Position numbers and translations under genes: made by a program. A model generated the notes under the pieces. It did no database searches. It saw nothing but the letters and a program-made list of their open reading frames with translations, and had not been told where the DNA came from. From positions 1-64,000 of the forward strand of contig NZ_LMOI01000024.1 of the NCBI RefSeq assembly GCF_001423525.1: a DNA stretch of 64,000 nt, given 5' to 3'. The DNA is from Arthrobacter sp. Leaf137 (lineage in GTDB: Bacteria; Actinomycetota; Actinomycetes; Actinomycetales; Micrococcaceae). Positions within the stretch are counted from its first letter, which is position 1. Each line of letters starts with the position of its first letter. Shown here one piece after another: positions 41,830 through 50,891 of this stretch.

Positions 41830-43890
41830 TCAGAAGTCGCCTCCGCCGCCGGAGTCGCCGCCCCAGCCGCCGCCCATGTCGCCGCCGAAGCCGCCGGAGT
41901 CTCCGCCGAAACCGCCACCGCCGTCGCCGTGGCCGCCGCCCCAACCGCCACCGCCGCCGCCGTTGAGGATGGAGTTGATCAGGATGCCGCCCAAGATGGC
42001 GCCACCCAGGCCGCCGCCTCCGCCGCCGCCGCCGAACATGCCGCCACGGCCGTACCCCTGGTTGGCGTAGCCGTCAAAGTGGTCCACGTCCGCCTGCGCC
42101 AACTGGGCTGCCTGCGCGGCAAGGGCATGTGCCTGCTGTGCGTAGGTGAGGGCTGTGACGGGATCGGTCCGTGCGATGGAGAGCGCGTAGTCCAGGTTCC
42201 GCTGTGATTCCGCCAAACGGGTCCGTGCCTCAGTGCCGACGCCGCCTCGGCGGGCCGTGATGTAGTCCGAGGTGGCGCTGATCTGCGCCTGGGCGGACAT
42301 GATGGTCTGCTGCAGCGAGGCCTGGGCCCGGCGCGCCTGCTCCTGCTGGTCGCGGATTCCGGTCAGCGACTGGTCAAGGGACTGATGGGCAGTCTCAACC
42401 CGCTGCAGCGTGGCAATGGGGTCGATCTTGCCACCCTGGATTTCGGCTTTGACCTGGGCAAGGGCAGCCTCGACGCCTGCTACCGGGCCGGCAAGCTCGG
42501 GATGGGCGCCGGATTGGATCATGGCCCGGGCCTGGGCCAGGTCCTGGGAGGTGTCCACCACCGCGGCCTCAAGGCTGTTCCGGGCCTCGTCCAGGCTGGA
42601 CGAGAGCTTGGAGATGGCATCCATCAGGACATTCGTCTGGTGGAGGCTTTCCTCGGCAGCGCGTACGGCCACGGCGGCGAGGCTTGCTTCGCCCTCGTCG
42701 AGTTTCTGCTGTGCGGCGGTACTGGCGTTCTTGACGAAGGCGAGGCGTTCCTTGGCCTGGAGGATGTTGTCGGACACCTGGGCCAGGGCACTGTCGGCGT
42801 ACTTGGCGCGCAGTGTGGTGAGCGATGCCTCGGCGTTGGTAATCTTCGCGTCGGCGTCGCGTGCTCCGGCATTGACGGCGGCCAGGGCCTGGGGCGCATT
42901 CTTTTCGAGTTCCCGCAGCGAGTCGAAGTCTGCCTTCTGCTCCTGCAGGGAGGCCAACGCGGCCTCTGACCGGCGGATGATCTCGCCCAGCCATGTCCGC
43001 TGCTGCTCTTCAGTGTCCGGGATGTGGTCGTCGAGCTGTTGCTGGAGCTTGAACGACTCGGTCATGTGGGCTTTGGCTTCGTCTAGGGCCTTGGTGAAGT
43101 TGCCAACGGCGGAGTCGCCGTATTGAGCCTGGGCGAACATGAGTTCCTGCTCGCTGGACTTGATGGCGTCATCAGCTTCGATCAGCAGCGACCCGCTCTT
43201 GCGGCGCAGCTCCTCGACCGTGAGGGAAGCCAGCGGGTCCACCTCGCCACCCTGGGGGCCGTAGCTGGCGCTCGAAGCCTGACCGGCTGCCTTCTTGCGG
43301 CGGTTTCGGAAGTACAGGTAGGCGCCGGCACCGCCGGCGGCCACAACGCCTGTACCCACGAGCACCGCGGCACCGGCGCCGCCTTCGGACGGGAGCTTGC
43401 CGCTGCCGCCGCCCGCTGCGTCGCCGATCGCCGATGCCGCGTTGATTGCAGCCTGCGCGTAGTTGTCGTTGGCGAGCTGCGGCCCGATGGCTGTCGACTT
43501 GATGTTGTCGATTTGGGCGGTGGTGAACTTGCTGCCGCCCTTGTTCAGTGTGTACTGCCTGACACTGGGGTCGGTGGCAATCGCAAGTATCAGGGCATTC
43601 GGCCCCAGGTTCGCCTTCTGCGCTACTTCGTCAGTCCAGGCTTCGCGATCCGTGGGGTTTTCGAACTTCTTCACGGTGACGACATGCAGCACGGTGGCGT
43701 GGTCGGTACCAAGCTTCTTGATGGCAGCTTCGACCTTGGACTTGTCTGCGCCCAGCACTCCGGCCGAGTCGACGATCTTGCTCTGGGGATCCAGGCTGAC
43801 CGGATCTTCGGCCCAGGCCGCGCCGGCGGGCACCGCAAGCAGGCCGGTAAGGCCAACGACGGCGAGAATACGTTTGAACTTTGACCGCAT
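41830..43890 (-). CDS. TPM-domain membrane protein with long coiled coil and Gly-rich tail
   Basis: A 686-residue protein. It has a signal peptide (FKRILAVVGLTGLLAVPAGAAWA), a TPM_phosphatase domain (about 30-150), and a membrane helix with basic stop (AAVLVGTGVVAAGGAGAYLYFRNRRKK, stated here in parts about 170-195). A cytoplasmic coiled-coil region of about 380 residues follows, rich in Ala, Gln, Glu and Leu, and then a Gly-rich tail ending GGGWGGDSGGGGDF. The ATG at 43890 follows AAGGG; the frame extends to 43962. Proteins of this layout occur in Actinobacteria with unknown function. The linkage to pspA and divergent htrA suggests a role in envelope stress. Confidence 0.85.
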   Translation of the reverse strand: MRSKFKRILAVVGLTGLLAVPAGAAWAEDPVSLDPQSKIVDSAGVLGADKSKVEAAIKKLGTDHATVLHVVTVKKFENPTDREAWTDEVAQKANLGPNALILAIATDPSVRQYTLNKGGSKFTTAQIDNIKSTAIGPQLANDNYAQAAINAASAIGDAAGGGSGKLPSEGGAGAAVLVGTGVVAAGGAGAYLYFRNRRKKAAGQASSASYGPQGGEVDPLASLTVEELRRKSGSLLIEADDAIKSSEQELMFAQAQYGDSAVGNFTKALDEAKAHMTESFKLQQQLDDHIPDTEEQQRTWLGEIIRRSEAALASLQEQKADFDSLRELEKNAPQALAAVNAGARDADAKITNAEASLTTLRAKYADSALAQVSDNILQAKERLAFVKNASTAAQQKLDEGEASLAAVAVRAAEESLHQTNVLMDAISKLSSSLDEARNSLEAAVVDTSQDLAQARAMIQSGAHPELAGPVAGVEAALAQVKAEIQGGKIDPIATLQRVETAHQSLDQSLTGIRDQQEQARRAQASLQQTIMSAQAQISATSDYITARRGGVGTEARTRLAESQRNLDYALSIARTDPVTALTYAQQAHALAAQAAQLAQADVDHFDGYANQGYGRGGMFGGGGGGGGLGGAILGGILINSILNGGGGGGWGGGHGDGGGGFGGDSGGFGGDMGGGWGGDSGGGGDF

Positions 43891-44200
43891 GTGCAACCCT
43901 TCAGCACGCCTGACACCGATTCCGGACGAATCAGTCGTCACGAAATCCAGCAGCGCCCCCACGCTTGGTGTGAAGCCGCAGGTCGCTGTGGCATTTCATC
44001 TTGATTCTATGGTGCACCCCACAGGCCGTCCATTGAGCTGAATATGCCACCAGCGAAACGTTGGGGGCAGGGCGGCTTCCAGGGGAGGTGATAGCTGGTG
44101 ATCAGGCGCCAGCCGCGTTCAGCAAGCTCCCAGCAAACATCCGAACTTGTTCCAGCGACGGGGTACATAGTTAATGCAGACGAGGATGAAAGGAAGTCCC
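43891..44200. other. 310-bp divergent promoter region between the TPM gene and htrA
   Basis: This region must hold promoters for both operons. On the minus strand TAGAAT near 44000 is a candidate -10. On the plus strand an A/T-rich TACATAGTTAAT near 44164-44175 is the likely htrA promoter, with TTGTTC upstream at non-ideal spacing. No clear operator palindrome or small gene was seen. Confidence 0.45.
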
Positions 44201-45868
44201 ATGACTGAGAACCAAAGTTCCGGACACGGCCCCGAGGACCGGTCCACCAGCCGGAACCCCTGGCAGCAGCCCACCATGCCGGGAGACGGTCCCACGGACG
44301 CTCGGCATGCGGACAGTGCGGGTGCCGGTCCGGATGAAGCAGGAAACCAGGGCGCGGACGGCAATACTCCTACCCACGCGAACACCGGGGGAGTTGACCG
44401 GGGGCGCCAGTACCCCACGGAACAGTTTGACCGGCATGCCACGGACAACCCCACCCGGGAAATTCCGCGGGGCCAGCACCCCGAGTACCCGCAGCGCCAG
44501 CCCTTCTACGGCCAGTCGGCCTATTACGGGCAGAATCCGCAACACCAGCAGACCCAGCACGACGGGAACGCGCACCACTACGGCCAGCCCGCTGCCGGAA
44601 CTGCCCACGGGGCACCGGCCGGCGGCGTAGGACTTGCCCCCAACGCCAAGGATGCTCCGCGGCGCAAGGCGACGTTCGGCGTCGGGACCCTGGTGGCCAG
44701 CATCCTTGCTGCCGGCCTCGTCGGCGGAGGCGTTGCCACGGTGGGTTCCGGCGAGCTGTTCGGCAGCACGGGAACCTCCACTACGGCCAGCAGCAACAGC
44801 CAGCCAGGCACCGTGATCGTCAATAACCAGGACAGCGTCAATGAGATCACCGCGGCAGCCGTAAAGGCTTCGCCGAGCGTGGTCACCATCAGCGCCACCA
44901 GCGGGAGTTCCGGCGGAACCGGCTCGGGCATCGTCCTTGACGACCAGGGCCACATCCTTACCAACACCCACGTGGTGACCCTGGACGGCCAGTCCGCCAA
45001 TGCCAACCTGGAAATCCGCACCAGTGGCGGCAAGGTGGTTCCCGCCAAGCTGGTGGGTACCGACCCGTTGTCAGACCTTGCGGTGATCAAGGTGGATGAC
45101 ACGTCCGGCCTCACGCCTGCCACCCTTGGCGACTCTTCCAAGCTCAATGTGGGCGACACCGCCATTGCCATCGGTTCACCGCTGGGACTCACCGGCACCG
45201 TGACGGACGGCATCGTCTCAACCCTCAACCGCACCATCAGCGTGGCCTCATCGGCAGCGCCCGAAGGCGGTGACAACAGCCAGGGCGGGGACGAGGGCTT
45301 CCAGTTCGCGCCTCCCGGCGGCGGCCAGAGCCAGCAGAATTCAAGCCAGGGATCCATCGCCATCAATGTGATCCAGACTGACGCGGCCATCAACCCGGGC
45401 AACTCCGGCGGCGCACTGGTCAACAGCAAGGGTGAGATCATCGGCGTGAACGTTGCCATCGCCTCCGCCGGCTCGGGCACCTCATCCTCGTCCAGCGGCA
45501 ACATCGGTGTTGGCTTCAGCATCCCGATCAACAACGCCAAGCGCGTGGCCCAGGAGATCATCGACACCGGCAAGGCGTCCCACGGGCAGCTGGGGGTCAG
45601 CGTCAAGGCAAAGACGACCTCCGGAGCATCCTCCGAGTTCTCCGTCGGCGCAGACGTGGCCACCGTCGAAGCCAACTCGCCCGCAGCCAACGCAGGGATC
45701 AAGGTGGGTGACGTCATCACCAAGTTCAACGACCTCGCCATCGGTGAGCCCAACCAGCTGACCGCCGCTGTCCGCGAACAGCCGGCAGGCTCTTCCGTGA
45801 AGATCACCGTCCTGCGCGGCGGCCAGGAACAGACGTTCGACGTCAAACTTGGCACCGCGGCCAGCTAG
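44201..45868 (+). CDS. HtrA/DegP-type membrane-anchored serine protease with PDZ domain
   Basis: A 555-residue protein. A 150-residue polar cytoplasmic N-terminus (Gln, His, Pro and Gly rich) precedes one membrane helix (about 155-180). A trypsin-like domain then has histidine in ILTNTHVVTL, aspartate in SDLAVIKVDD and serine in NPGNSGGALVNS. One PDZ domain (about 465-550) ends the protein. The protease domain faces outward and would degrade or refold damaged exported proteins. The ATG at 44201 follows AAAGGAAG. It ends at a strong terminator. Confidence 0.93.
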   Translation: MTENQSSGHGPEDRSTSRNPWQQPTMPGDGPTDARHADSAGAGPDEAGNQGADGNTPTHANTGGVDRGRQYPTEQFDRHATDNPTREIPRGQHPEYPQRQPFYGQSAYYGQNPQHQQTQHDGNAHHYGQPAAGTAHGAPAGGVGLAPNAKDAPRRKATFGVGTLVASILAAGLVGGGVATVGSGELFGSTGTSTTASSNSQPGTVIVNNQDSVNEITAAAVKASPSVVTISATSGSSGGTGSGIVLDDQGHILTNTHVVTLDGQSANANLEIRTSGGKVVPAKLVGTDPLSDLAVIKVDDTSGLTPATLGDSSKLNVGDTAIAIGSPLGLTGTVTDGIVSTLNRTISVASSAAPEGGDNSQGGDEGFQFAPPGGGQSQQNSSQGSIAINVIQTDAAINPGNSGGALVNSKGEIIGVNVAIASAGSGTSSSSSGNIGVGFSIPINNAKRVAQEIIDTGKASHGQLGVSVKAKTTSGASSEFSVGADVATVEANSPAANAGIKVGDVITKFNDLAIGEPNQLTAAVREQPAGSSVKITVLRGGQEQTFDVKLGTAAS

Positions 45869-45897
45869 GGCAACTACACCGGTGAACCGGCAATAAC

Positions 45898-45935
45898 GAC
45901 GGCGGCGCCGCACCTTCGGGGGCGGCGCCGCCGTC
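45898..45935 (+). terminator. Terminator downstream of htrA
   Basis: GACGGCGGCGCCG (45898-45910) pairs perfectly with CGGCGCCGCCGTC (45923-45935). The loop of 12 bases can itself pair around TTC. Confidence 0.8.
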
Positions 45936-46139
45936 GGGTGGACCACCCGGCCGCCGGGTTTCCGGATGCGGGCGTCCGCGCAGGGAAACGCACGGACACA
46001 GGGGTTAACCGGGCGTCACATGGCGGTCGCAATATGGTTAGCTAGACCTACCCGCATGCCGGGCACTCCGCGGCCACGACCTCACCCGGCTGGCTGTCCA
46101 CAAGCATGGAAGGCTGCTGTCACTACAGTGGAAGATACT

Positions 46140-46931
46140 TTGAAGATTGTCGTCCTGGTCAAGCATGTACCGGACGCCCAGTTCGACCGCCACCTCAACG
46201 GGGAGGGCAACACTACGGACCGCGATGAAAGCATCCTGTCAGAGCTGGACGAGTACGCGCTCGAAGCGGCGCTGCAGCTCGCCGAGGCACGCGGCGGCAG
46301 CAAGGCCGGCAACCAGGTCATCGCCTTGAGCATGGGCCCCTCCGGCGCAGTCAACGCCGTCAAGAAGTCCCTGCAGATGGGTGCCACCGAAGGCGTCCAC
46401 CTCACCGACGACGCCCTGGCAGGCTCCGACGCGGCCGCAACGTCGCTCGCGCTCGCAGCAGCCATCCGGCACCTCGGCCAAGTGGACCTGGTCATCACCG
46501 GCATGGCATCCACTGACGGTGAGACGTCCCTGGTGCCGGCACAGCTGGCCGAACGGCTTGGCCTCCCTCAGGTGACCTTTGCTTCCTCGCTGGAGGTCGC
46601 CGGCGGCAGCCTGACTGCGCGACGCGACGCGGACACTTCCTCGGAAACCGTGGAAGCGCCGCTGCCCGCCATCGTGTCCGTGACGGACCAGATCAACGAG
46701 CCCCGGTACCCCAACTTCAAGGGAATCATCGCTGCAAAGCGCAAGAGCATCGCCACGCTGTCCCTCGCGGACATCGGAGTTTCCCCCGACCAGGTTGGCT
46801 TCGCCGGCTCCTGGACCACGGTGACCAGCGCCGAAGAACGGCCGCCGCGGACCGCCGGCACCATCATCACCGACGAAGGCGACGCCGGCATCAAGCTGGT
46901 GGACTTCCTGGCCGCCCAGAAGCTGCTCTAA
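46140..46931 (+). CDS. etfB: Electron transfer flavoprotein subunit beta
   Basis: A 263-residue protein that pairs with EtfA to carry electrons from acyl-CoA and other dehydrogenases to the membrane quinone pool. Family features include LKIVVLVKHVPDAQF at the N-terminus, GNQVIALSMGP, DLVITGMASTDGETSLVPAQLAE and NEPRYPNFKGIIAAKRKS. The start is TTG at 46140, supported by GTGGAAG just upstream and by family length; the frame runs back to 45966. TACAGT at 46124-46129 is a likely -10. etfA follows after 13 bp. Confidence 0.94.
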   Translation: MKIVVLVKHVPDAQFDRHLNGEGNTTDRDESILSELDEYALEAALQLAEARGGSKAGNQVIALSMGPSGAVNAVKKSLQMGATEGVHLTDDALAGSDAAATSLALAAAIRHLGQVDLVITGMASTDGETSLVPAQLAERLGLPQVTFASSLEVAGGSLTARRDADTSSETVEAPLPAIVSVTDQINEPRYPNFKGIIAAKRKSIATLSLADIGVSPDQVGFAGSWTTVTSAEERPPRTAGTIITDEGDAGIKLVDFLAAQKLL

Positions 46932-46944
46932 GAGGATCACAGAC

Positions 46945-47895
46945 ATGGCAAAAGTACTCGTTTTCATTGACAACCCGGGCGCAGCCCTGAAGAAGAGCAG
47001 CCTTGAGCTGCTCACCCTGGCCCGCTCGCTGGGGGAGCCCGCCGTCGCCGTCAACGGTGAGCTCACCGACGCCGTCGCCGCCTCCCTTGCCGAATACGGC
47101 GCCGCGGCCGTGTTGCGGCCCTCTGCCCAGGACCTGAACGATTTCCTGGTTGCCCCCAAGGCCGCCTTCCTGGCGAACGCCGCAGATAACACGGGAGCCG
47201 GCGTCGTCCTGCTGGATAACTCGCCGGAAGGCAAGGAAGTAGCGGCACGCCTGGCCATCCGGCTCAACGCCGGCGTCATCACAGACGTCGTGTCCGTGGA
47301 TGCCGACGGAACCGCCCACAAGTCGGTCCTGGCGGGGTCCTACACCACCGCCTGCAAGGCCAAGACCCCTGTGTCCGTCCTGACTATCAAGGCCAACAAC
47401 GTGGTACCGGAACCGGCGGCAGCAGCCTCGGCACCGGAAACCGTCACTGTGGAGGTTTCGGCCGGAACCGTTCCCGCTGCCCGCATCACGGCCCGCGAGC
47501 AGAAAGCGGCGAGCGGACGCCCCGACCTGACCGACGCACGCGTAGTGGTGGCCGGCGGCCGCGGAATGGACGGTGACTTCGGCCCCGTCGAGGAACTGGC
47601 AGACGCGCTGGGCGCTGCCGTGGGTGCATCGCGTGCGGCTACCGACGCAGGCTGGATCAGCCACGACGCCCAGGTGGGGCAGACCGGCAAGACCGTTTCG
47701 CCGCAGCTTTACATCTCAGCAGGCATCTCGGGGGCCATCCAGCAGAAAGCCGGGATGCAGACCTCCAAGGTCATCGTGGCCGTCAACAAGGACGCCGAGT
47801 CGCCAGTCTTCGAAATCGCGGACTTCGGAATTATCGGCGACGTGTTCGATGTGTTGCCCCAGGCAGCGGCGGAAATCAGGAAGCGCAAAGGCTGA
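46945..47895 (+). CDS. etfA: Electron transfer flavoprotein subunit alpha
   Basis: A 316-residue FAD-binding partner of EtfB. The C-terminal FAD domain has the signature VVAGGRGMDGDFGPVEELA and GQTGKTVSPQLYISAGISGAIQ, plus VAVNKDAESPVFEIADFGIIGD. The ATG at 46945 follows AGAGGATC. The PIG-L deacetylase starts 3 bp after its stop, so etfB, etfA and the deacetylase form one operon. Confidence 0.95.
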   Translation: MAKVLVFIDNPGAALKKSSLELLTLARSLGEPAVAVNGELTDAVAASLAEYGAAAVLRPSAQDLNDFLVAPKAAFLANAADNTGAGVVLLDNSPEGKEVAARLAIRLNAGVITDVVSVDADGTAHKSVLAGSYTTACKAKTPVSVLTIKANNVVPEPAAAASAPETVTVEVSAGTVPAARITAREQKAASGRPDLTDARVVVAGGRGMDGDFGPVEELADALGAAVGASRAATDAGWISHDAQVGQTGKTVSPQLYISAGISGAIQQKAGMQTSKVIVAVNKDAESPVFEIADFGIIGDVFDVLPQAAAEIRKRKG

Positions 47896-47897
47896 CC

Positions 47898-48677
47898 TTG
47901 GCTGCACTGATTCAGCAGGACCAGAGCCCGTTCAATCCGGAAATCCACCGGGTGGAGCGGGTGCTCTGTTTCGCGGCCCACCCGGATGACATCGACTTCG
48001 GCGCTGCCGGGACCATCGCCGCCTGGACGGCAGCAGGGGTGCAGGTAAGCTACTGCATCATGACCGACGGCGACGCCGGGGGATTCGATCCGGCCCACCG
48101 GGCAGACATCACCGCCATGCGTGACGCTGAGCAGCGAAGGGCCGCCGAACTGGTGGGTGTCACCGACATCCATTACCTCCACGAGCGCGACGGCTACCTC
48201 GAACCGACGCACGAGGTGATGCGGGGAGTGGTGCGGCTTATCCGCGAAATCCGTCCCGACGTCGTGCTTTCCATGCACCCTGAACGTAACTGGCAGCGCA
48301 TCCAGAAAAGCCATCCGGACCATCTGGCGGTGGGGGAGGCCGTGACACGCGCCGTCTACCCGGCGGTCGAAAACCCCTTCGCCTACCCGGAACTGGCTGA
48401 AGCGGGACTCGAGGCCTACAAGCTGCCGTGGCTGTGGCTCTATGCGGGCCCGGAAGAGCGCGAAAACCATGTTGTGGACGTGACCGGCCACGTGGACGCG
48501 AAGCTTCAGGCCATTCACGTGCACGTGAGCCAGCACCCCGATGTGGCAGCCATGGAGGCAGCCGTCAGGCAGGGTATGAGCGTCAACGCCCAGCGGGCCG
48601 GGCTTCCGGCCGGGCAGAGCGCAGAGGCGTTCCATGTGGTGGCCGTGAACGGCCCAGGCACCATCGCCGGCTTCTAG
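47898..48677 (+). CDS. PIG-L family (MshB/Mca-like) zinc deacetylase
   Basis: A 259-residue protein of the LmbE/PIG-L family. The zinc site is formed by CFAAHPDDIDFGAAG near residue 25 and SHPDHLAVGEAV near 140. Actinobacterial members act in mycothiol synthesis or on mycothiol conjugates, but the exact substrate here is unknown. The TTG at 47898 is used because AAAGG lies seven to eight bases upstream and the N-terminus (LAALIQQDQSPFNPE) reads sensibly. It is the last gene of the etf operon and ends at a UUCG-loop terminator. Confidence 0.87.
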   Translation: MAALIQQDQSPFNPEIHRVERVLCFAAHPDDIDFGAAGTIAAWTAAGVQVSYCIMTDGDAGGFDPAHRADITAMRDAEQRRAAELVGVTDIHYLHERDGYLEPTHEVMRGVVRLIREIRPDVVLSMHPERNWQRIQKSHPDHLAVGEAVTRAVYPAVENPFAYPELAEAGLEAYKLPWLWLYAGPEERENHVVDVTGHVDAKLQAIHVHVSQHPDVAAMEAAVRQGMSVNAQRAGLPAGQSAEAFHVVAVNGPGTIAGF

Positions 48678-48687
48678 CCGCCAAAGC

Positions 48688-48723
48688 AGAACACCCCGCC
48701 TCCTTCGGGAGGCGGGGTGTTCT
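48688..48723. terminator. Bidirectional terminator with TTCG tetraloop
   Basis: AGAACACCCCGCCTCC (48688-48703), loop TTCG, GGAGGCGGGGTGTTCT (48708-48723): a perfect 16-bp stem between the convergent deacetylase and rskA genes. Confidence 0.93.
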
Positions 48724-48740
48724 TTGCATTCAGGGTCCGG

Positions 48741-49571
48741 CTACGCTCCGAGCGGAGCCGCAGCGACAGTGGGCAGGGTGGGGGTGCGGGAACCGCCCAC
48801 AGGCTCCACGGTGATTCCGAGCGTTGCGGCTGACGAAATACCTTCAACCACAGCCGGCTTGGACAGGGCTTCCTTGTCCATCAAACCCTGGGAAACTGGT
48901 GCTGAACCGTCCTTGGGAATGAGCCACATCTGGTAGACCTTGCCCGCCGGAGGCGCCGGAACGCCGTTCATCTTCACCACTGCGGCGTTTTCCGAGGGCG
49001 AAATGAGCAATGTCGCCGTACCGCCGCCGGTAACGTCCACAGACGCTTCGCGAAGATCCGATGCCCTGACGACCTGGTTGACGGGATCGTTCTGGTCTGC
49101 GAAGTAGGCTCCCAACCCGACTCCGCCCAGGGCTATTGCCGCGGCAGCAGCAACGCCCGCGAGCCAGCGGCGTGTTCCCGAAGGCCGGCGCCGGTCTTCG
49201 CGGCGCTGGCGCGCCATGGCGAGTTCATCGCCATCGGCCGCGGCGGGCACTGTTGCCGGTGGGGCTTCGGTGGCCACTGCGTGCGCCGGAAGCTGGGCGA
49301 CAATCCGCTCAAAGAGATCTGCGGGGGGTTCTTCCTCGACGCGGAAGGTGGCGGCCAGCGTTTCCCGCGCCTGGCGGACCCTGCCGAGGAAGGCCTGCCG
49401 CTCGGGCTCGGGTGCGGAGGAGACGTACTCGTCGATGGCCCGCCGCTCGTGGTCCGTCACGGCGTCCAAGGCATAAAGCTCCGCGAGATCCACGGCCCTG
49501 CCTGATGCGAGGTCCGCGGCAACCGTATCGCCGAAAGATCGGCCGTGGTGTCCTTGGTTCATGTCTGTCAT
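48741..49571 (-). CDS. rskA: Anti-sigma-K factor RskA
   Basis: A 276-residue membrane protein. The cytoplasmic N-terminal part (about 30-90) has a zinc-less anti-sigma domain pattern (DLAELYALDAVTDHERRAIDEYV). One membrane helix follows at about 133-155 (WLAGVAAAAAIALGGVGLGAYF). The extracytoplasmic RskA domain contains VYQMWLIPKDGSAPVSQG and ITVEPVGGSRTPTLP, typical of the family. It would hold SigK inactive until regulated proteolysis. It starts 1 bp after sigK ends, so the two are co-transcribed. Confidence 0.92.
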   Translation of the reverse strand: MTDMNQGHHGRSFGDTVAADLASGRAVDLAELYALDAVTDHERRAIDEYVSSAPEPERQAFLGRVRQARETLAATFRVEEEPPADLFERIVAQLPAHAVATEAPPATVPAAADGDELAMARQRREDRRRPSGTRRWLAGVAAAAAIALGGVGLGAYFADQNDPVNQVVRASDLREASVDVTGGGTATLLISPSENAAVVKMNGVPAPPAGKVYQMWLIPKDGSAPVSQGLMDKEALSKPAVVEGISSAATLGITVEPVGGSRTPTLPTVAAAPLGA

Positions 49572-49572
49572 C

Positions 49573-50190
49573 TCAACTCACCCCCAAACAGGTCTTCAAG
49601 CGGATCAGCCCGTCGCGGATTCGGGACTTAATGGTTGGTACTGCAGCGTTCAGCCGTTCAGCGACTTCCCGGTAGGTAAGGCCCCCGTAATAGGCCAGGC
49701 GTACTGACTCCTGCTGCGTTTCGGTCAAGGTCTCCAGGCAGCGGACCACAGCTTCGGCTTCCAGCCTGCTGCTGACCTCGTCGGAAACGCTGTCATGTTC
49801 GATGTCCTGCGAGCTCGCTCCGTATTTCGCTTCGCGGTCGGTGGAGGATTGTGCCGATCTCACCCGGTCCACGGCGCGCCGATGGGAGATGGTCATCAGC
49901 CAGGAGAGCGGGCTTCCTGCCGAGGAATCGAACTTTGCTGCGTTCTGCCACACCTGCAGGAATACCTCCTGGGTGGTGTCTTCGCTGAGTTCGGGATCGA
50001 TCAGCACCCTGCGCGCCATGCCAAACACCCTGCGTGACGTGAGCCGGTAGAACTCGGCAAAAGCTGCCTGGTCGCCGCGCGCTATCCCTTCCAGCAGGAC
50101 TGCCAGTTGATGGCTGGAGTCAGCCGGGGGATCTGTTACTGCTGCCACAGCCTCGCTGTTTGGCGCCTTGGGAGTCTCCATTGCTTCCAA
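49573..50190 (-). CDS. sigK: ECF RNA polymerase sigma factor SigK
   Basis: A sigma-70 family extracytoplasmic-function factor of about 205 residues. Region 2 is FAEFYRLTSRRVFGMARRVL with EDTTQEVFLQVWQNAAKFD and SWLMTISHRRAVDRVR. Region 4 is LTETQQESVRLAYYGGLTYREVAERLNAAVPTIKSRIRDGL. The SigK assignment rests on the adjacent rskA. I chose TTG at 50190, with AGGAGA seven bases upstream; ATG at 50181 is three codons inside. A GTG at 50271 also has AGGAGGAG, but the stretch between uses rare codons such as TTA and AGA and looks like untranslated leader. A SigK-like promoter lies upstream. Confidence 0.9.
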   Translation of the reverse strand: MEAMETPKAPNSEAVAAVTDPPADSSHQLAVLLEGIARGDQAAFAEFYRLTSRRVFGMARRVLIDPELSEDTTQEVFLQVWQNAAKFDSSAGSPLSWLMTISHRRAVDRVRSAQSSTDREAKYGASSQDIEHDSVSDEVSSRLEAEAVVRCLETLTETQQESVRLAYYGGLTYREVAERLNAAVPTIKSRIRDGLIRLKTCLGVS

Positions 50191-50312
50191 GCATAAGTCT
50201 CCTGGCGGAGAATCTTTAGCAATGCCATTGACATGCCGAGCGGGTCTGGACCCTGCCTCCAGAAGTGTCACCTGCTCCTCCTCCATCACGCGTGCGACGA
50301 TTCCCAGCTGTA

Positions 50313-50339
50313 ATTCGGGGCTGCGGAGCGCATGGATGG
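50313..50339 (-). promoter_or_regulatory. SigK-type promoter upstream of sigK
   Basis: On the minus strand CCATCC (50339-50334) is followed after 15 bases by CCGAAT (50318-50313). This closely resembles the published M. tuberculosis SigK consensus as I recall it (CCATCC, 16-17 bases, CCGAATA). It implies autoregulation of sigK-rskA with a leader of roughly 110 bases. Confidence 0.6.
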
Positions 50340-50401
50340 GCCGCCTGGCGGATTTCCTGAAGGCACCCGGCTCTGGCGCGACGCGGAGTGACGGTGCCTG
50401 G

Positions 50402-50869
50402 TTAGACTTTTGCGCCGGCAAAGCCCTGCTGCCGCCATGCCTCATAGACGGCGATCGAGGCGGCGTTGGCCAGGTTGAGGGAGCGCAGTGCGGGCAGCAT
50501 GGGCAGCCGGACCGTTGCCGTGACGTGCGGGTCGGTCTTCACCTCCGCGGGCAGGCCGTCGGATTCGCGGCCAAACATCAGCACGTCGCCGGGTTGGTAG
50601 GCGATGTCCGTGTAGCTGGCCGTGCCATCGGAGGTGAAGGCGTAGACGCGTTCGGGCTGCAGGTGGCGCCATGCGTCCTCAAGGGTGGCATGCACGGTGA
50701 CGACGGCGAGGTCATGGTAATCCAGGCCTGCCCGCCGGAGCTTCGCATCAGAAAAGTCGAAGCCCAGCGGCTCCACGAGGTGCAGTTCCGCACCGGTGAT
50801 GGCTGCGAGCCGGATGGCGTTGCCCGTATTGCCGGGAATCTCGGGTTCGTGAAAGAGGATGCGGAACAC
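50402..50869 (-). CDS. trmL: tRNA (cytidine(34)-2'-O)-methyltransferase (SPOUT family)
   Basis: A 155-residue SPOUT methyltransferase of the TrmL type, which modifies the wobble base of tRNA-Leu. Family features are FRILFHEPEIPGNTGNAIRLAA at the N-terminus, DVLMFGRESDGLP and the knot region LRSLNLANAASIAVYEAWRQ. The GTG at 50869 is exactly six bases after TAGGAT and gives the canonical N-terminus; the ATG at 50872 adds one residue and is the alternative. It lies upstream of sigK on the same strand, separated by the sigK promoter region. Confidence 0.92.
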   Translation of the reverse strand: MFRILFHEPEIPGNTGNAIRLAAITGAELHLVEPLGFDFSDAKLRRAGLDYHDLAVVTVHATLEDAWRHLQPERVYAFTSDGTASYTDIAYQPGDVLMFGRESDGLPAEVKTDPHVTATVRLPMLPALRSLNLANAASIAVYEAWRQQGFAGAKV

Positions 50870-50875
50870 CATCCC

Positions 50876-50881
50876 ATCCTA
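50876..50881 (-). promoter_or_regulatory. -10 element of trmL (leaderless from GTG)
   Basis: TAGGAT, then GGGATG, then GTG at 50869. The six-base spacing favours the GTG over the ATG three bases upstream as the true start. Confidence 0.45.
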
Positions 50882-50891
50882 GCTACCGCAG

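Noticed and set aside
41830..42070. Pro-rich plus-strand frames and GGC/GCC runs taken as a repeat array
   Set aside because: They are the complement of the Gly-rich tail of the TPM protein, not an independent repeat or gene.
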